The notes beneath the pieces were generated by a model, which did no database searches, was not told where the DNA came from, and saw only the letters and a program-made list of their open reading frames with translations. The position numbers were made by a program, and so were the translations under genes. DNA of 64,000 nucleotides from Enoplolaimus lenunculus (Eukaryota > Nematoda > Enoplea > Enoplida > Thoracostomopsidae), in NCBI GenBank assembly GCA_030248215.1, contig JASANG010002687.1, positions 17,969 to 81,968 on the forward strand. The letters run 5' to 3'. Shown in pieces: positions 45,778 through 58,735 of this stretch (position 1 is the stretch's first letter; each line of letters begins with the position of its first letter).

Positions 45778-46340
45778 CAGGGTTCCACAAGGAAAAACTA
45801 AATTTTGCCGGAACAGGACATTTTTTTGCCGAAACAGGAACAGAAACCGGAAGTTGAAATAATTTTCAACATCTAATTACTGTTTTACTTTTTAGTTAGC
45901 CCATTAAGACTTGCCGTAAGCAAATTTTTTAGGTTTTTTGTTTTCGTCACTCGTACAAAATCACTCAAAAATATATCATTTTAACAACTTGACTGAGCTG
46001 AACAGAATGAAACGCATAAAGTTCCGACAAATGGTTTTTGCATTTACAAAATTTTTAAAATGTCTATAGACACCGTAGCGATTCCGGTTCTTGTGTTCTG
46101 CAATGCCGGAACAAAAACAGGAATCAATTTTTTGCAGGAATTCCGGTGGAACTCTCGTGCAGACGAGACGCAAGTTATGAAATGAAGTTGGAGTTTCAGC
46201 AAAGTTTATGAGCCGTTGTTTTTTCTTCATAAATTTCCAAGAAACCATTAAAATTACGGTTCCTGGGTCTTTCAGCGCGAGAACAGAACAGGAATTGAAT
46301 TTTTGCAAGAATTCCGGCCGGAACAAAGATTCCCTTGGCA
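45778..46340 (+). repeat. CAGGGTTCCA-type repeat with GGAACAGGAA words
   Basis: Starts CCAGGGTTCCACAAGG, then GCCGGAACAGGAC and GAAACAGGAACAGAAACCGG. Further AATTCCGG words and GGAACAAAGATTCCC follow toward 46340. Same family as 1265-1345. Target duplication not resolved. Confidence 0.55.
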
Positions 46341-48585
46341 TTGGCTCCCTGTTTGCAAGCACAGAGTCATAAATATTTCACTCTGAAGTGAAAATAAAAA
46401 TGCAATCGAACACTTAACTTAATTTTAATTCAGTTTAATAACACTTTTGGTCGAATCGAAGCCTTGGAACGGTGCACAATTTTAAAATTAATTGTAATGT
46501 CAAACTTTCTACCTATATCTTGCCTTTTTACTCCGCATAACTTTGGCTTCCTGACAGCTTAGTAGCTTGATCTCTTGTTCCATGGTTACTTCAAATTTCG
46601 ACTCAAGTATAAACTGTAATAAATTAAAGACATAGCTAAGTAACTGTCCTAATCCATCGCAACGATTAATCCAAATTTACCATCAAATCCCATTAAACTT
46701 CACTTATCTTCAACTGCCCATACCATCCTCCAGGTGCGTAGCCAGGATTTCGAAAAGGGTGTGTGGTTCACGTTCTATTAAAATTTGGACAAGTTTGTAA
46801 TACTGCCAACTGAAAAAGTTGCCAAAACCGCAGACAAAAACCAGAAAAGGGAGGAGGTATGACCCCTCAGCCCGCCTGACTGCGACCTTCATAACATCAA
46901 TACACCATCAAATAGATACACAACATTGTTGTTATTGGCGTTACAAAAACTGATATTCAATCAACTTTCCAACCAGGGGCACAGCCAAGCCCAAAACCAG
47001 CGGAAAATCCAAGAAACTTTAGACAGGAGACAGCAGGATATAGAATAGTGAAAAAAGCTCGTGAGAACGCAAACGCCATTTTAGCCCTAAACCTTAATAT
47101 AAAATTTGGATTTTGATCCGTGTTTTGGGCTCAAGGCTTCGGTGGGCCCCATAGATTCGCCAGTCAAATCAGCATCAGACAACCTCCATGGTTCAATTTT
47201 ATCAACCATGACAGGGTAATCCATTTAGATCGCTTCCAGGACAACTGATAACTAGATAAGTTTGATATCTGACAGAAGGAAATACAATTTTTTTCGTAAA
47301 TGAACCGTGTGCTAGATGTTACAAAACCAACAGCGTAGCCAAGTATAGGCTTAGGGGTCAAACGTATTTGTTAATCTTTACCCATGGGTTTCAAGGAATT
47401 TTTTCAGCTGTTTGCTATAACCATTTAATGATATGAAGCCTAACTTTCAACCCGTTCAAAAATACTGGCCAACAATATTTGACCATCTATACAATTAGCG
47501 ATGAGCCACAAGTAATAATTTGCACATATATATGACATATTCTTTTTTAAACCAATATAATATATGTGTGTGTATCAAGAAAACTTTCGCATTAACGTCC
47601 TTCAATCACTTCCACAAAATTTCATCAGGGGTTAAACGACAGATTCCAGCTCAGATCGATAAATCAAGAATCGGATCCCGCACTAAATCAGTCCCAAACC
47701 AAATCGTTGCATTAGGATTGAACGCCAAAATTGCATTTGGCTTCCCGCCAGCTTCGCAGCTGAGGTTTCATCCACTATTATATAACTCCGTTCCACATCC
47801 GTTGCAGTTGCTACCCAGAGGAGTGAGTATACAAATGGAGTATACCGCTCTCGAAATTTCCCAGAAACAGCAAAATTACTTTTGACAGGGATTAGAATAA
47901 CCGTCGAGATGCAAACCTTCTAAAAATTTCTGATCGCTCGCTACGCCCTTTCGCAAAAACGTTTGATACAAAGTTATTCCGTCCCGAAACGAAATACTGG
48001 CTACGCCCACGACTGCCAGTGTTTTTTAGACCAATTGCAGTGGCCTGACGTTATTCATACGAGCCAATCTCCGCGATTGCCGTTGAAACTAGCAATTCCA
48101 AAATCGGTTTCAAATTACCTAATTTGTATTCATCGTCAGCAGCTACTTTATAGCCTTTGTGTGTGTCTAACTTGCCCGAAATGCGAAATGCGCACACTAC
48201 ATCATTTTTAGTTTTTTCCGGATGATTTCATACCAAAGCCGGGCCCGCAGCCAGAGGGTGACCATAGATCACTCATCCTCGCCCCTAGCAAAAGTTTGCC
48301 CTTATCGCCTAGAAAACTTTCAAACTCGCTTGTATGTAAATGATCGGAAACACTTGTACGCCCCCAAAAGATTTAAGCCTTAAACCCTAGCACGGCGAGT
48401 TGGCTACGGGCCTGACCAAAGCATAAAACTAGCAGAACATTTTTTGATCTGACCGTATGTTGCATGAATACTATAAGTTATGATTTTATACGTAATATTT
48501 AAATTGGTATAATAGTTCAGCGACCAACAAGTATATACTAGCAAGTGACATTATAAGCAATACAACTCGCTGCTTAATGCAAAAA
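46341..48585. other. Intergenic, repeat debris, no gene recognised
   Basis: 46731-46890 carries GCGTAGCCAGGATTTCGAAA, a word shared with 28645 and 54070-54120. 48225-48420 has related GTAGCCAG and GGCTACGGGCCTG words. Frames at 47520-47885 and 47963-48211 have no recognised domains. Confidence 0.45.
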
Positions 48586-48587
48586 TC

Positions 48588-48668
48588 GGCAATTTTTTTA
48601 GTGTCGATGCCGATAGTCACGAAAAGTGCCCGTTTTCCTACCGATACCGATTAATCGGCACATCAGCA
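48588..48668 (-). repeat. TCGGCATCGGC-family terminal fragment
   Basis: GATGCCGATAGTCACGAAAA and ACCGATTAATCGGCACATC are the reverse complement of the left end of 11771-12150. Confidence 0.65.
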
Positions 48669-49080
48669 TTAATAATGTTGCTATAAACTATCGCATTTTT
48701 GAGTGCAAAACTGAAATTGGGATTCAATTTAATCCTTTACCGCATTAATATCTTTTATTTCAACGGAGAACTTTGAACTAGGCGCCTCAGACGAGAGCTT
48801 TTCATTATCTATCAGCACCCAGCTATAGAACTTGTTAGCGTGCCTGTCATCTTTTGATGAAACGTTATACTGCGCATACGTGTAATAATTGCTAAACGCT
48901 GCAAACTGTATATCATTTCGTATGCGAAGTTTGCGATGAGTTGTTCATAGTATACTCTATGTGGAAACCGGCTATATCGGTATAGCAGTACGTACCGGAT
49001 TGTATGCTGAGAAACAAATCGTGTATTTAAGCATAACCTTATTTCTAATTAAATATCTACATAACTTTTACTCTATTGCA

Positions 49081-52000
49081 ATGTCCTGGTCAGCAAATGC
49101 GTCTACCAGCTCACCAATCCTTTCAGAAGGGTCAAATCATTCCGAAGTGTGGCAAAATCAAACATCCCGAGAATCCTACTCGCGAGATCAATTCATTCAA
49201 TTATGTCCAGGTATCAGTGGACGGTTATCACTTATCAACGATCCTTTTTATCGCCAACCTGAGCTGCGTGTTCTCATAACGCTTGCTTACATATTGATTT
49301 TGGTGTTTGGTAAGCTTATAAATCGCCTAAAATAATTTCTGATTAAGTATTTCACTGGCCCACCCAAATACGGCATCCAGGCATAGGCTATCCGAACAAC
49401 AGGAATCAAAACCAAATCTTTGTATTACGATTTAGTATTAAAATAGCTTTTAGTTTGTCGCACGTTGCACTTGTTGCAATATTTATTTATCGCAAAGATT
49501 CTTCCGGTCAAAACTTATGCACCACTATCACGGCAGTATCTTAACTGTATCACCTATTCCAAGTTGGCAGTCCCACAAAAACAAATTATCTGGTATTCAA
49601 GAAACATTGTCTTAAACTTAAAACAATTATGTCTTAAGACAGTCTCCATACATTTATGTTTTGAATTCAAGACTTAAATTTCTTAAAATATTCACACCTG
49701 TGGGTTTCGACCTAAAAGTTTAGAATTTAAGACCCATATGTCTGAACATTTTCAGAAATTAAACTCTTGAATTAAAGACATATATGTATAGAGTCTGTCT
49801 TAAGAGACATAATTAACTTAAATTTAAGACTCCACACATATAGTTCTTGAACTCATGACTTTAATTCCACATTTCATAAACGATTAAGACAAACAGTCCG
49901 CTGCGAGGCATTACTTCTAACATCACTGATCACATTCAATACTTCTATTTTTTTATTTTTAAAATTTAAAGTCAATTAAAGTATCCCAATATAATAAATT
50001 ATACTCTAATGACGAGTGGCGATATAAATCATACTCAATATTCCCAACTATGCTACATATTAAGGCAAAGCTTTAACTCTGCTACCGAATTTAACTGTCC
50101 TAGCAATAAGAACCATCTTCAATGCAAGTTTGAATCAGGGAAAAGCGACTCAAAACCAAACGGTATAATGCATTTTCCATCCACTATATCTTGTGTACAC
50201 CAGTGTCACAATTTTCACATGCACACATGCAGTATACTTTCAGGTTCCATCGGAAATACGTTAGTAATCGCAGTGGTAGTAATTAACCCGCATATGCGAA
50301 CCCTACGAAACCATTTCATTGTTCTACTTGCGTTTTCCGACTTTATTATGTGTACTGTTACCGTACCGCTTACAATGAAGCTGGTGCTGCAGTCGTTCTG
50401 GGATCTTGGTATGTGTATGAGTTGCGCAATACTGTATTGAGCCGCACGCTTGGCGCGCGTCTCCGCGCGCCGCCACGCGGCAACGTTCAATGATTTTAAT
50501 GCGCGCCGCCTTGAGCCGCACGCTGGCGCGCGTCTCCGCGCGCCGCCACGCGGCAACGTTCAATGATTTTAATGCGCGCCGCCTTGAGCCGCACGCTGGC
50601 GCGCGTCTCCGCGCGCCGCCACGCGGCAACGTTCAATGATTTTAATGCGCGGCGTCGTGAGGCGGCGCGCGGCGCGGCATTTTACCGTGCCGCGCGCCGG
50701 TGTACGGCGGCGTCAGGCGGCGCGTCGGCGCGCGGCAAGTATAGTGCAACTCTTAGTATCCTTTTCAGTAGTGAAATATTGCTAATACACAGCTACACAA
50801 GCCAGCGCCACTGCTTATCTCGAGGATTTTTGGTTTCTGTGAATGTTAGAAATTTGTAAAAAAACTTAGCCACAACATTCAATATAATTTTAGGCACAAA
50901 TTCCAAGCAGTGCATAGAACAGTCTGAACGTCAGTAACGTATATACTACGAAATTTTAATTGGTGCACTAACATATTGGTTCTTAAATTGCTAAACCATT
51001 AACCGTGGCTAAATAATGCAGTGTTTGCGAACCGCTTGACCCCGCTCTCGGAACGTCTCTTCTTAACCTCAGCATAAGCATGGGAAATATCCGGGACTTG
51101 TATGGTCTCAACTCCTGTAGCGGATCCAAAATTTTTCGGTGAGATGGGATACTTTTGTTTTAGGAAATTTTACAGTTTTAAACCTCTAGCCATTTTTGGT
51201 ATTTTAATATTTCCAGCTGTGCCCAAGGGTAAAATTTTTTCAACTAGTACAATAACCCGGCCCAGAGATGAAAATGGTGCGTCCTAAAGCCGCCACGCCC
51301 CGTTCCTGCCCACTCGGGATATTTTCTAGCCGGCATACGGTGCCCGCCTTTGAAGTCACGCCACAACTTTTGTATGCCGCTGCCACAAGGCGAGTCCTCT
51401 CATTCAGACCTCAAATTAGACATGAACTAATTTCTTCAAGAAGGGTAGGGTAGGGACGCACGCATGCGGACCCAAAATTTCGAAACAAACGATTAAAAAA
51501 GCACTTTTATAGGTTTTTAAACAAAACAGCTTAAATTATACAGTTCAAAAATATTTCGCTCATTGGTACCACTTTTGCATACACCCTCCCGTAAACCGTT
51601 CAGAAAGTTAACGCGAACTACTGCTGTTCGAAGGAGCTATTTTCCCAACGAAACTAAACCATTTTAGGTACAGTAATGTGTAAATTTGTCGCGTCGATCC
51701 AAGCGATGAACATATTCGTATCAACAATGAGCATAACAGCAATCAGTCTCGACCGCTACTTGATGATTCTATTTCCCACCAATCGCACGGCGCAACGCGT
51801 TCTACCGATAGTGGTCACAGTTGTCATATGGACAATGTCGCTTGTAATGTCACTTCCAATGGTTATCGCAGTCGGTCAGTTTTTCATTATGCGCATTTTT
51901 TGGCATTTGATGTGTGCTACTTTTGTGCCAATTTTGAGATCCGCCAATCTAGGAGTTCGTTAGTTTGAAATCTATCTCTGACTGACGTTAGGTGCTATAA

Positions 52001-55000
52001 GCATTTGAGAATATGGGCCCAGAAGACAATTGAATGGGTTTATAACAGAATCTTTAAACGTTATTCTAGTTAGCAATAATAAATTTTAAACTAGCAAAAA
52101 TTTAGTTTCCCATCTGTACTGTGGTGACTCTAGTAGTAGTAATATTAATTAAAATGATAACCAGATGCACAGGTTTTTTCTCATCTAGTGTTTGGGAGCA
52201 CAAGCGGACCCAGAGGAAAAAGGTGGGGTATAGTCGCCCCCAGTGTGCAACTGCCTTATCTCGCGTGGTACAAAATCTACCACCGACCCCCCTTATTTAG
52301 ATGGGCCGATGTCACATGATGTTATACAGCTGGAATATATGACGAAAAATTCCATTTTTAATATCAAATTTCAACACCCCCTACATAAAGGGGTACACCA
52401 CAAATACAACGAGCGCTAAATACATTTTTGTACACAAAATGTACTCAATTAACACAGTCTTGTATAAATGATTCTCCAGTCTTGTCTTGATATTACTTAA
52501 CAGAAAACGAAAACAAATAAACGTATATATATAATGGATTTGTTGTACCTGAGTCTGGTTCCGAATTTTACTTTTAAAAATCTTAATCCGGACCCAAATT
52601 TTCCTTGTTAAAATACGTGTTCGGGTATAAATTTTTAAATGTTGCAACTCTACTATGTATCTAAGACCAGCGTAGATATTTTAGGCATCGCAATACCGTT
52701 ACCGCCGGACTTTGCAAATAAGCTGACCAACTTTTGCAACATCCACATCTACGTATGCACTGAAGATTCACCTTGGTTCAAAGAGACTGGCAAACCAATT
52801 TATACCGTGTTCTGTTTTGTGTTTCAATACATTTTACCGCTTGCGGGCACTGTATTTTTATACGTTGGAATCGCGATTCGACTTGACCAACGGTAATTTT
52901 TTTACCTTTTTTGGAAACAAACAAATATTTCTTTAACAGAACACATTATTTGGCAAGAGTTCGACGGGCTAAGTTAGCCTGGACCATTTTTAATAATGTC
53001 CATTCGATAGAAACCACAATGAAACTAGCGAGTTGTATGACATACATACATACATACATTCATATATATATACATACATATATACACATATATTGTATAT
53101 GTCGTAGCCCAAGCCGTAATTTAGCCCAATTCCGAATTGGTATAGCCAAAAGCGATTACGACTTGGACTAGCCTACGGCGTAATTGTTTTTATGCAACAA
53201 GTGTACTCCTTGTGATTGGTTACTAGCTTACTGGCAAACTCAAATACCATTGGTCGATGCGAATACTTTTTCTGATTTGCTAAGTACTCGCCACCTATTG
53301 GCTACCTACTAGATTATTTTACTGAGCAAAGCTGAATCAAGCAGGCTTGCGACTATCAAGTAACCAATTAGAAAACACGCAGATTTAGCTGACATGATTC
53401 CTCCTTGGATTAGCCCAAGTCGCAATTCCGCTTTGTACTAGCCCAATTCGGAATTGGGCTGAATTACGACTTGAGCTACGACATATATACATAAGACGAA
53501 TGCATCACTTGTTCACTAATTTTAAAGCGCAAATTGTACACAAATGCATCAGAATTGGGCTGAATTACGACTTGGGCTACGACATATATACATAAAACGA
53601 ATGCATCACTTGTTCACTAATTTTAAACCGCAAATTGTACTCAAATGCAAATCAAAAACCGTGTGGAACGATTAAGTTTCCACCTTCGGTTGTTAAACAC
53701 TGCTAACTTTACTAGATTGAGTACCAGCGACAGACGGTAAACTGTAACAAATCGAGCCGCGATACCCTTGAAAATTTCATGTCATTCACACGCGAGGCCA
53801 AAACTTTTCCACAACATCTCAAAGGCGCCTGAGCAGGATCTCGCCCACCTGCCCCATTTGATTATTTGAAAAGTCTTTCAATTTGTAGGCTTGTGACCAC
53901 TTCAATTCGCTACGACACACCAAACACTGTTAGTAATCGCATGCAATTCGACAACGGACGCCTGCTTGCGAAATCGTCCAGCGTGTCAGTTGCATCACGT
54001 AAACAATCAGGTAAAAACACGACATCAAAGTTAGTGTCCTCCTCTGATGAGCATAGACATCGCTTTTGAAAACAGGCAAGGGGGGTGTGGGTTATGTTCC
54101 ATAAGAATTTCGAAAAAAGTGGCGACTCCATATTGCAAATTGAACCGTGTATAAAAACAGCTACACAAAATTCCAAAGAGGGTTTGACCCTATTAACCCC
54201 CAACCTGGCTACACCTTTGCGTCTACTCCCCATGACGGCCTCTTCCCAAATCATACCCCCCTCAATTCGTGCTTGCTACAACCTCATCGAAACTTCGTAC
54301 TGCCATTTGGCTTCATTCAGATCGGCTGAACTCAAACTACAATTCTGAATTGGACGTTTCGCCAAAAGTGTAGGTAGTTGCTGTGATTTGTCTAAACTAG
54401 ACAAAATTTTGAGGGAAGTCTGTGAATCACGCAAGAATATCTCCGCGAGTAACACGGTAGACTGAATTTGGTGAAACACTATTACACCTACCTAGCCAAT
54501 ATATAAGCATTTGATTAGTTAAATTGAAATAGCAACACGAACATTAGGATGTATTATGTTGTTCTTTTCATTTATATAATACCCACAATTATACTTTCAT
54601 GTCGGTGATTCAAAGCCTAATTTCTACACCAATCGATACGACTGTAAAAGCATTCTAACTCCATATTCAAATTTACTAATGCCAACTTTTGTACGCTTCA
54701 TTGTGAAGATTCTAAACCTAATTTTTCCGCCAATCGACACGACCACAAAATAGAATTCAGACGATAAATTCTTATTTACTAATTCCTATTTCAATTTTTC
54801 TGTCTTCAGTGATGGACCGATTTCACTCAGCTCGGTACAAGTTATCAGGCCGTCGTACCAGCAGCGATGATCCAAATTTACCCAGCGTTGGCCCACCAGT
54901 AAACCGAAGACACAGTCATATTAAACGGTTAATTGTTGCGATTGTTATCACATTCGCGACAACATGGTTCCCGTTCAACTTGTACATGACACTGGTTGCG

Positions 55001-56028
55001 TTTAAGTAAGCACCAGAATCGCGTATATATACAAGGGAGGTGATAAGATGATATATCAGCGACATTTTTGAAAAGTCGAAAAAACCTTTTTACAGGCTAT
55101 AAAATAACATGCTTAAGTCAAACAATTTTCTCGCTCGTAAAACATCCTGGCTACGCCCCACTTTTCGTTTCCCTACATTGGCCCACGCGGCTAACGTTGG
55201 CATGCTAAAAAATCATCTAAAAAGTCTATTGAGATCAAGCAACAGGGAAAACCCTCAGTCAACGCAAAAACATTTCGATACTCACATTATGTCTAATGCA
55301 TTTTTCATCTGCGCAGAATCACAAAATGGTCAAACTTGTCGTATTAGGGTGGCGCTATTCCCAGTGTTTGTCGCTTGGCGCCGCCAGTCAAAATTTTTTC
55401 TTTACAAGTTGTTAGGTGGTACCATGCAGCACAGTTCACATGCGATACCGTATGCTGTCGGACGGCACCCGCCAATACCGGATCGCATCCAAAAGTCCAA
55501 AAGTCCAAAAGTATAGCGCCACGCTTATTCAACATCTTGCTTACTTATTTTAGTCCATCCTATTACCGCCTATCAATATTTGCCGTCACACACTGCATTG
55601 GCATGCTGTCAGCTTGCATAAACCCAATCTTATACGGCGTGCTGAACACCAATTTCCGGACCGAATTCCGCGCTCTGTTCACTCGATGCCTCTGTGGCGG
55701 TCGCGGATCAAACACTACTCGGGGTAAACAGTCGGAATGCCTTCCAAAGAACGCTCCGAACAAGCTCAGCCTACAAACTAAACCAACCCGAACACAGTCG
55801 CATCGTGCTCCACCACTTCTTCAACCACACGAAGAATACTACGAAGAGCGAACACGCAAGACAAATTCTGCAGCTGTATTTTCAAACATACCGCCTCAAA
55901 ACAACCCAAACCCCACGCATGTAACTTCTAGCTTAACCCAAACGACATCAAATGGAAAGCTACAATTGCTGAACATTGAATCCAACATATGCATTGACGA
56001 TGAAGGATTGCAAATTTCAGCAGTTTGA
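49081..56028 (+). CDS. Neuropeptide Y/F-like G-protein-coupled receptor, 7 exons, 533 aa
   Basis: A class A receptor at the cell surface, expected to bind an NPY/NPF-type or related peptide. Exons: 49081-49309, 50244-50408, 51668-51874, 52685-52892, 53889-54010, 54810-55005, 55554-56028; phases 1, 1, 1, 2, 1, 2 agree at each junction. The extracellular N-terminus has NAS, NHS and NQT glycosylation sites. TM1 has GNTLVI (N81). TM3 has C136 and ends DRY at 160-162, within the stretch IFVSTMSITAISLDRYLMIL, very like NPY/NPF receptors. C225 in VCTEDSPWF is the loop-2 partner. TM6 has WFP at 363-365 and TM7 has NPILY at 399-403, followed by the GVLNTNFR turn and CLCG palmitoylation-type cysteines. 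The cytoplasmic tail is about 110 aa. The start is the first in-frame ATG. The subfamily is inferred, not proven. Confidence 0.94.
49609..49830. mobile_element. Foldback MITE with TTAAGAC words in GPCR intron 1
   Basis: The left arm GTCTTAAACTTAAAACAATT, continuing ATGTCTTAAGACAGTCTCC, pairs with the right arm whose complement begins GTCTTAAATTTAAGTTAATT; the arms are about 50 bases and the RNA would fold into a long hairpin. No target duplication resolved. Confidence 0.7.
50419..50752. mobile_element. GAGTGGCGC-family element with GC-rich tandem core in GPCR intron 2
   Basis: Left GAGTTGCGCAATACTG, right AAGTATAGTGCAACTC. It starts 10 bases after the donor of exon 2 (exon end 50408). The core has three units of about 73 bp starting TTGAGCCGCACGC at 50437, 50511 and 50584, then a GCGGCG/GGCGCG-rich stretch. 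The interior is far more GC-rich than the flanks. Confidence 0.75.
52225..52475. mobile_element. Relative of the AGAGTGTGCAACTG MITE in GPCR intron 3
   Basis: Left CAGTGTGCAACTGCC with TGGTACAAAATCTACCA, right AATGTACTCAATTAACACAG; both zones align with 12960-13010 and 13205-13245. Diverged and without clear flanks. Confidence 0.5.
53097..53490. mobile_element. MITE with ~40-bp inverted ends (TCGTAGCCCAAG) in GPCR intron 4
   Basis: Left ATATGTCGTAGCCCAAGCCG, then TAATTTAGCCCAATTCCGAA. Right AATTCGGAATTGGGCTGAAT, then TACGACTTGAGCTACGACAT. The inverted match is about 45 bases. It is preceded by an ATACATAC/ATATAT simple repeat (53040-53095). Confidence 0.75.
53449..53655 (+). repeat. Tandem duplication of about 100 bp including the MITE end
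   Basis: GAATTGGGCTGAATTACGAC through AATTGTACACAAATGCA is followed at 53551 by a second copy (GAATTGGGCTGAATTACGAC to AATTGTACTCAAATGCA). The right end of the 53097 element is thus duplicated together with flank. Confidence 0.85.
54065..54240. repeat. Dispersed repeat fragment in GPCR intron 5
   Basis: ATAAGAATTTCGAAAAAAGTG and CTGGCTACACC words recur near 28650, 46735 and 55145, indicating copies of the GCGTAGCCAGG family. Confidence 0.4.
55347..55524. mobile_element. GAGTGGCGC-family element with exact TTA duplication in GPCR intron 6
   Basis: Left GGGTGGCGCTATTCCC, right AAAGTATAGCGCCACGC. Flanked by TTA at 55344-55346 and 55525-55527. At 178 bp it is short; its inner right side is a small tandem of AAAAGTCC (three units). 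The right end lies about 29 bases before the acceptor of exon 7. Confidence 0.8.
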
Positions 56029-56304
56029 ATATTAAACGGCAAACAATTCTAAATTGAGCAGTACCATATAAAGATCTTCGTGAAAATTTTGCTTCGAAAG
56101 CGGTTGTGTTTGAACTTGCGATGTGCGTATATTACTAGTTCGCTGCTCGAATCACTATGCTAAGCAGTGAAGCAAACTATTTGCTACAATGGTTCTTGAT
56201 AACGAAATTTCGCTAGCACAATTCTATAAATCTATTAAAAAGACAATAGACATGAGACGAAAACAAATATATCCTATATATCATGATTTAAAACACAAAT
56301 ATAA

Positions 56305-56310
56305 AATAAA
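56305..56310 (+). terminator. Candidate polyadenylation signal of the GPCR gene
   Basis: AATAAA about 280 bases after the GPCR stop codon at 56028. Confidence 0.45.
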
Positions 56311-56574
56311 CAAGCAATCTCGCTAGGATGTAAATTCAGTTAAAAAACCTCAATTTCGCAACAGTCTGTAATAACATTCCTGCTCTGTTACGATTTGACA
56401 CAAAATGATGATTAATTAGTTAATTTTAGCCTATATCAGCAATATGTTGTTAAGTTGTTTGATTTTACGCTAATTTTCAGCGAAATTTCGGAAATCCTTT
56501 CCAGAAAATTGTGACAAAAGTAAAACGAAACGCGCTAAACAAATAAATTTTGCACAATTATGCAAAATTTTACT

Positions 56575-57160
56575 ATTGAAAGTGCCGGAACCTCTAGAAA
56601 AAACTCTACCGGAGCCGGAGCCAGACCTCCGGGCGTACCCTGCAATTTACATTCGCCATACAGCCAGTACAGTCCAACCATATCTTACACCACGCTTCGT
56701 CCGGGTACATAGGACTGGTAAAAGAAAACGTTCATTTGGAGCCTCTCCCACAATTTATCTATACAAAACACTGTTCGGCAGCAAGGTGTAACCGAAATTC
56801 CGGTTCGGGCAGGGAAATCTAGAAATTTTCGCTATCCGGTTCCGGTAATAAACCCAGTATTTTTCACCAGAATTTTCCCTTATCCAAGCTTTTTCTCATT
56901 CGAAACTTTACGAAAAATTGGCATATTATGCTAACATATTTTTCTAAAATTATCTGTCTTGCTAAAATATTCAATTTGTGCCATCCACCATAATTTATCA
57001 TATACGTGCCCACCTACTGCATTTGTTTCAGGATTTTTTATTAAAAAGGCGTTTACATTATCAAAAGTCAGAAAATAGTGTTAAAAATGAATTTTTCGGT
57101 ATAAACAAGTACTTTTGTTTTCCAGTTACGTTACTTTTTTAATTTTCCAGTTCCGGTATT
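56575..57160. repeat. CCGG-type hAT-like fragments
   Basis: CTACCGGAGCCGGAGCCAGA near 56605, GTAACCGAAATTCCGGTTCG near 56790, and TTCCAGTTCCGGTATTATC near 57150 are words of the CCGGATAT and ATTCCGG families. No complete element outlined. Confidence 0.5.
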
Positions 57161-58610
57161 ATCCGTTGTTCTGACACAAAATGACAACAAAAATTTTTAA
57201 ACTTCGCATTGCTGTTTTTATTACCGCCCATAAACCTAAAGAACGATTTCGTGGAATTTACTAAGTACCTACTAAATACAGAGAATAAAACAGTACAAAA
57301 CACTAGACATTCTATATTAATTTAATAAGCATGATTCCTCAATCTGCAAAATAAAACTCAGAATTAATCTGTAACGCTTAGTTTCATACAAAGCAGCCCA
57401 CCACAGACCATATGTGCTATGCTTTATATGCCTCTGCGAATCCCATCCATTAACGCAAAACAAGAAAACTTGTCACAAGCCTGACGGAAAATGTTACTTT
57501 AATGCGCGTGCTCAACAGTAGTACAAGCATATTCTTAAGCCTAAGCTTCATTTTAAGGATACGCAATAACTGAGCCTAAACGAGTCCCGTGGAAAGTTAC
57601 ATCAGCCAGCCTCTGACAATATGACAGTGCTGCAATGACTCCAAGAAAGTGCCGCTCTACAAAACTGATAATTTTTATGCTATTCACAAATTCGCTATTT
57701 CAGAAGAATATCTCAACACATAGTTTTGGTTTGACCGCTATTGCAGGAAGCTAGGCCTGGGCGGATCTTGAATCCAATTTGGCTGAAAAACATATCAACA
57801 TAAATCATAAATTCTACCTGGTTTACATAATAGCATAAACGGCATTGACTCCGCTTAAGTGTGCAACACATTTATCTCTAAATATATAAAACGTATAAAT
57901 TAAGTGTTAGTGTCTTATAATCTTGGACTTGTTAACAAAGTAATGTATACTTAACTTACTGAGGTGTAACCGGAGATCCGTTTAGAGTATTAAATCGGTC
58001 GGAAATTCTGTTATTTTTACGTTCAAGATAAGTTCTAAATTAGGTACAAATCTGGAAATTTTTCATTATAGATATGCTTCAATTGTTCTAAAATCTGCGT
58101 GGGCAGAACAATAAAGTATCTTTGAAACTTTTATACCTCAATATCTGTTTTCCGTTTCTGTTATCTTGATCAGTATTCGTTTCCGTTATTTTTACTATCC
58201 GTTTACATCCTGTAATTTACATGTGAAACTCAGTTGGACCGCTGCCCAAAATATCATCTAACCGGGCCTTTACGGCTTTAATAACAGATAGAAAGATAAA
58301 CATTGTAGTGCAAGAATCTGGGCTTGACATTTTAAGTGCACTATCCTTGTCAATGGTATAAAATATTTCGCAAATAATTAGTGGAGGATCGATTTTACAC
58401 AGGAATATTTAACTACAGTAGTACAAAAATGTAGGTACCACAAATAACATTACATAAGCCAATCGCAATAAAAGCAAAATAAGGTCAGTGCAATACTTAA
58501 AGTTAAACTAAAATGCAATATGAAATTGAAATAAAATAAACGATTATGCAAATTTAAGGCTTCCAACTCCAGCGCGATCCACAGCCAACTATATACAACA
58601 GCCAATAATA
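57161..58610. other. Intergenic, no gene recognised
   Basis: TTAAGCCTAAGCTTC near 57536 is a remnant TTAGGC-type word. Otherwise AT-rich sequence without coding frames of interest. Confidence 0.4.
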
Positions 58611-58617
58611 ATATGCA

Positions 58618-58735
58618 TGTAATGCCAGGACGCCCTTCTGGCTCGAACGTTGAGCTCATATATTTAAGTGGCGATGGTAAACTACTACCACCCATGAGAC
58701 CTGTGTTCGAATCCTAGCTTGAAACATGGACTCTG
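58618..58735 (+). repeat. tRNA-derived SINE head, second copy
   Basis: CCCTTCTGGCTCGAACGTTG matches the leader of the 30572 copy; a B box lies in GTGTTCGAATCC near 58704. The A box is degraded. A weaker third relative with GGACCTGTGTTCGAAC is at about 59758. Confidence 0.55.

Noticed and set aside
48961-49080. Upstream extension of the GPCR reading frame
   Set aside because: The extension has no in-frame ATG; the frame's first ATG is at 49081 and gives a normal glycosylated N-terminus.
50437-50660. CRISPR-like direct repeats
   Set aside because: Three 73-bp units are directly adjacent without unique spacers, in an animal gene intron; it is a tandem repeat.
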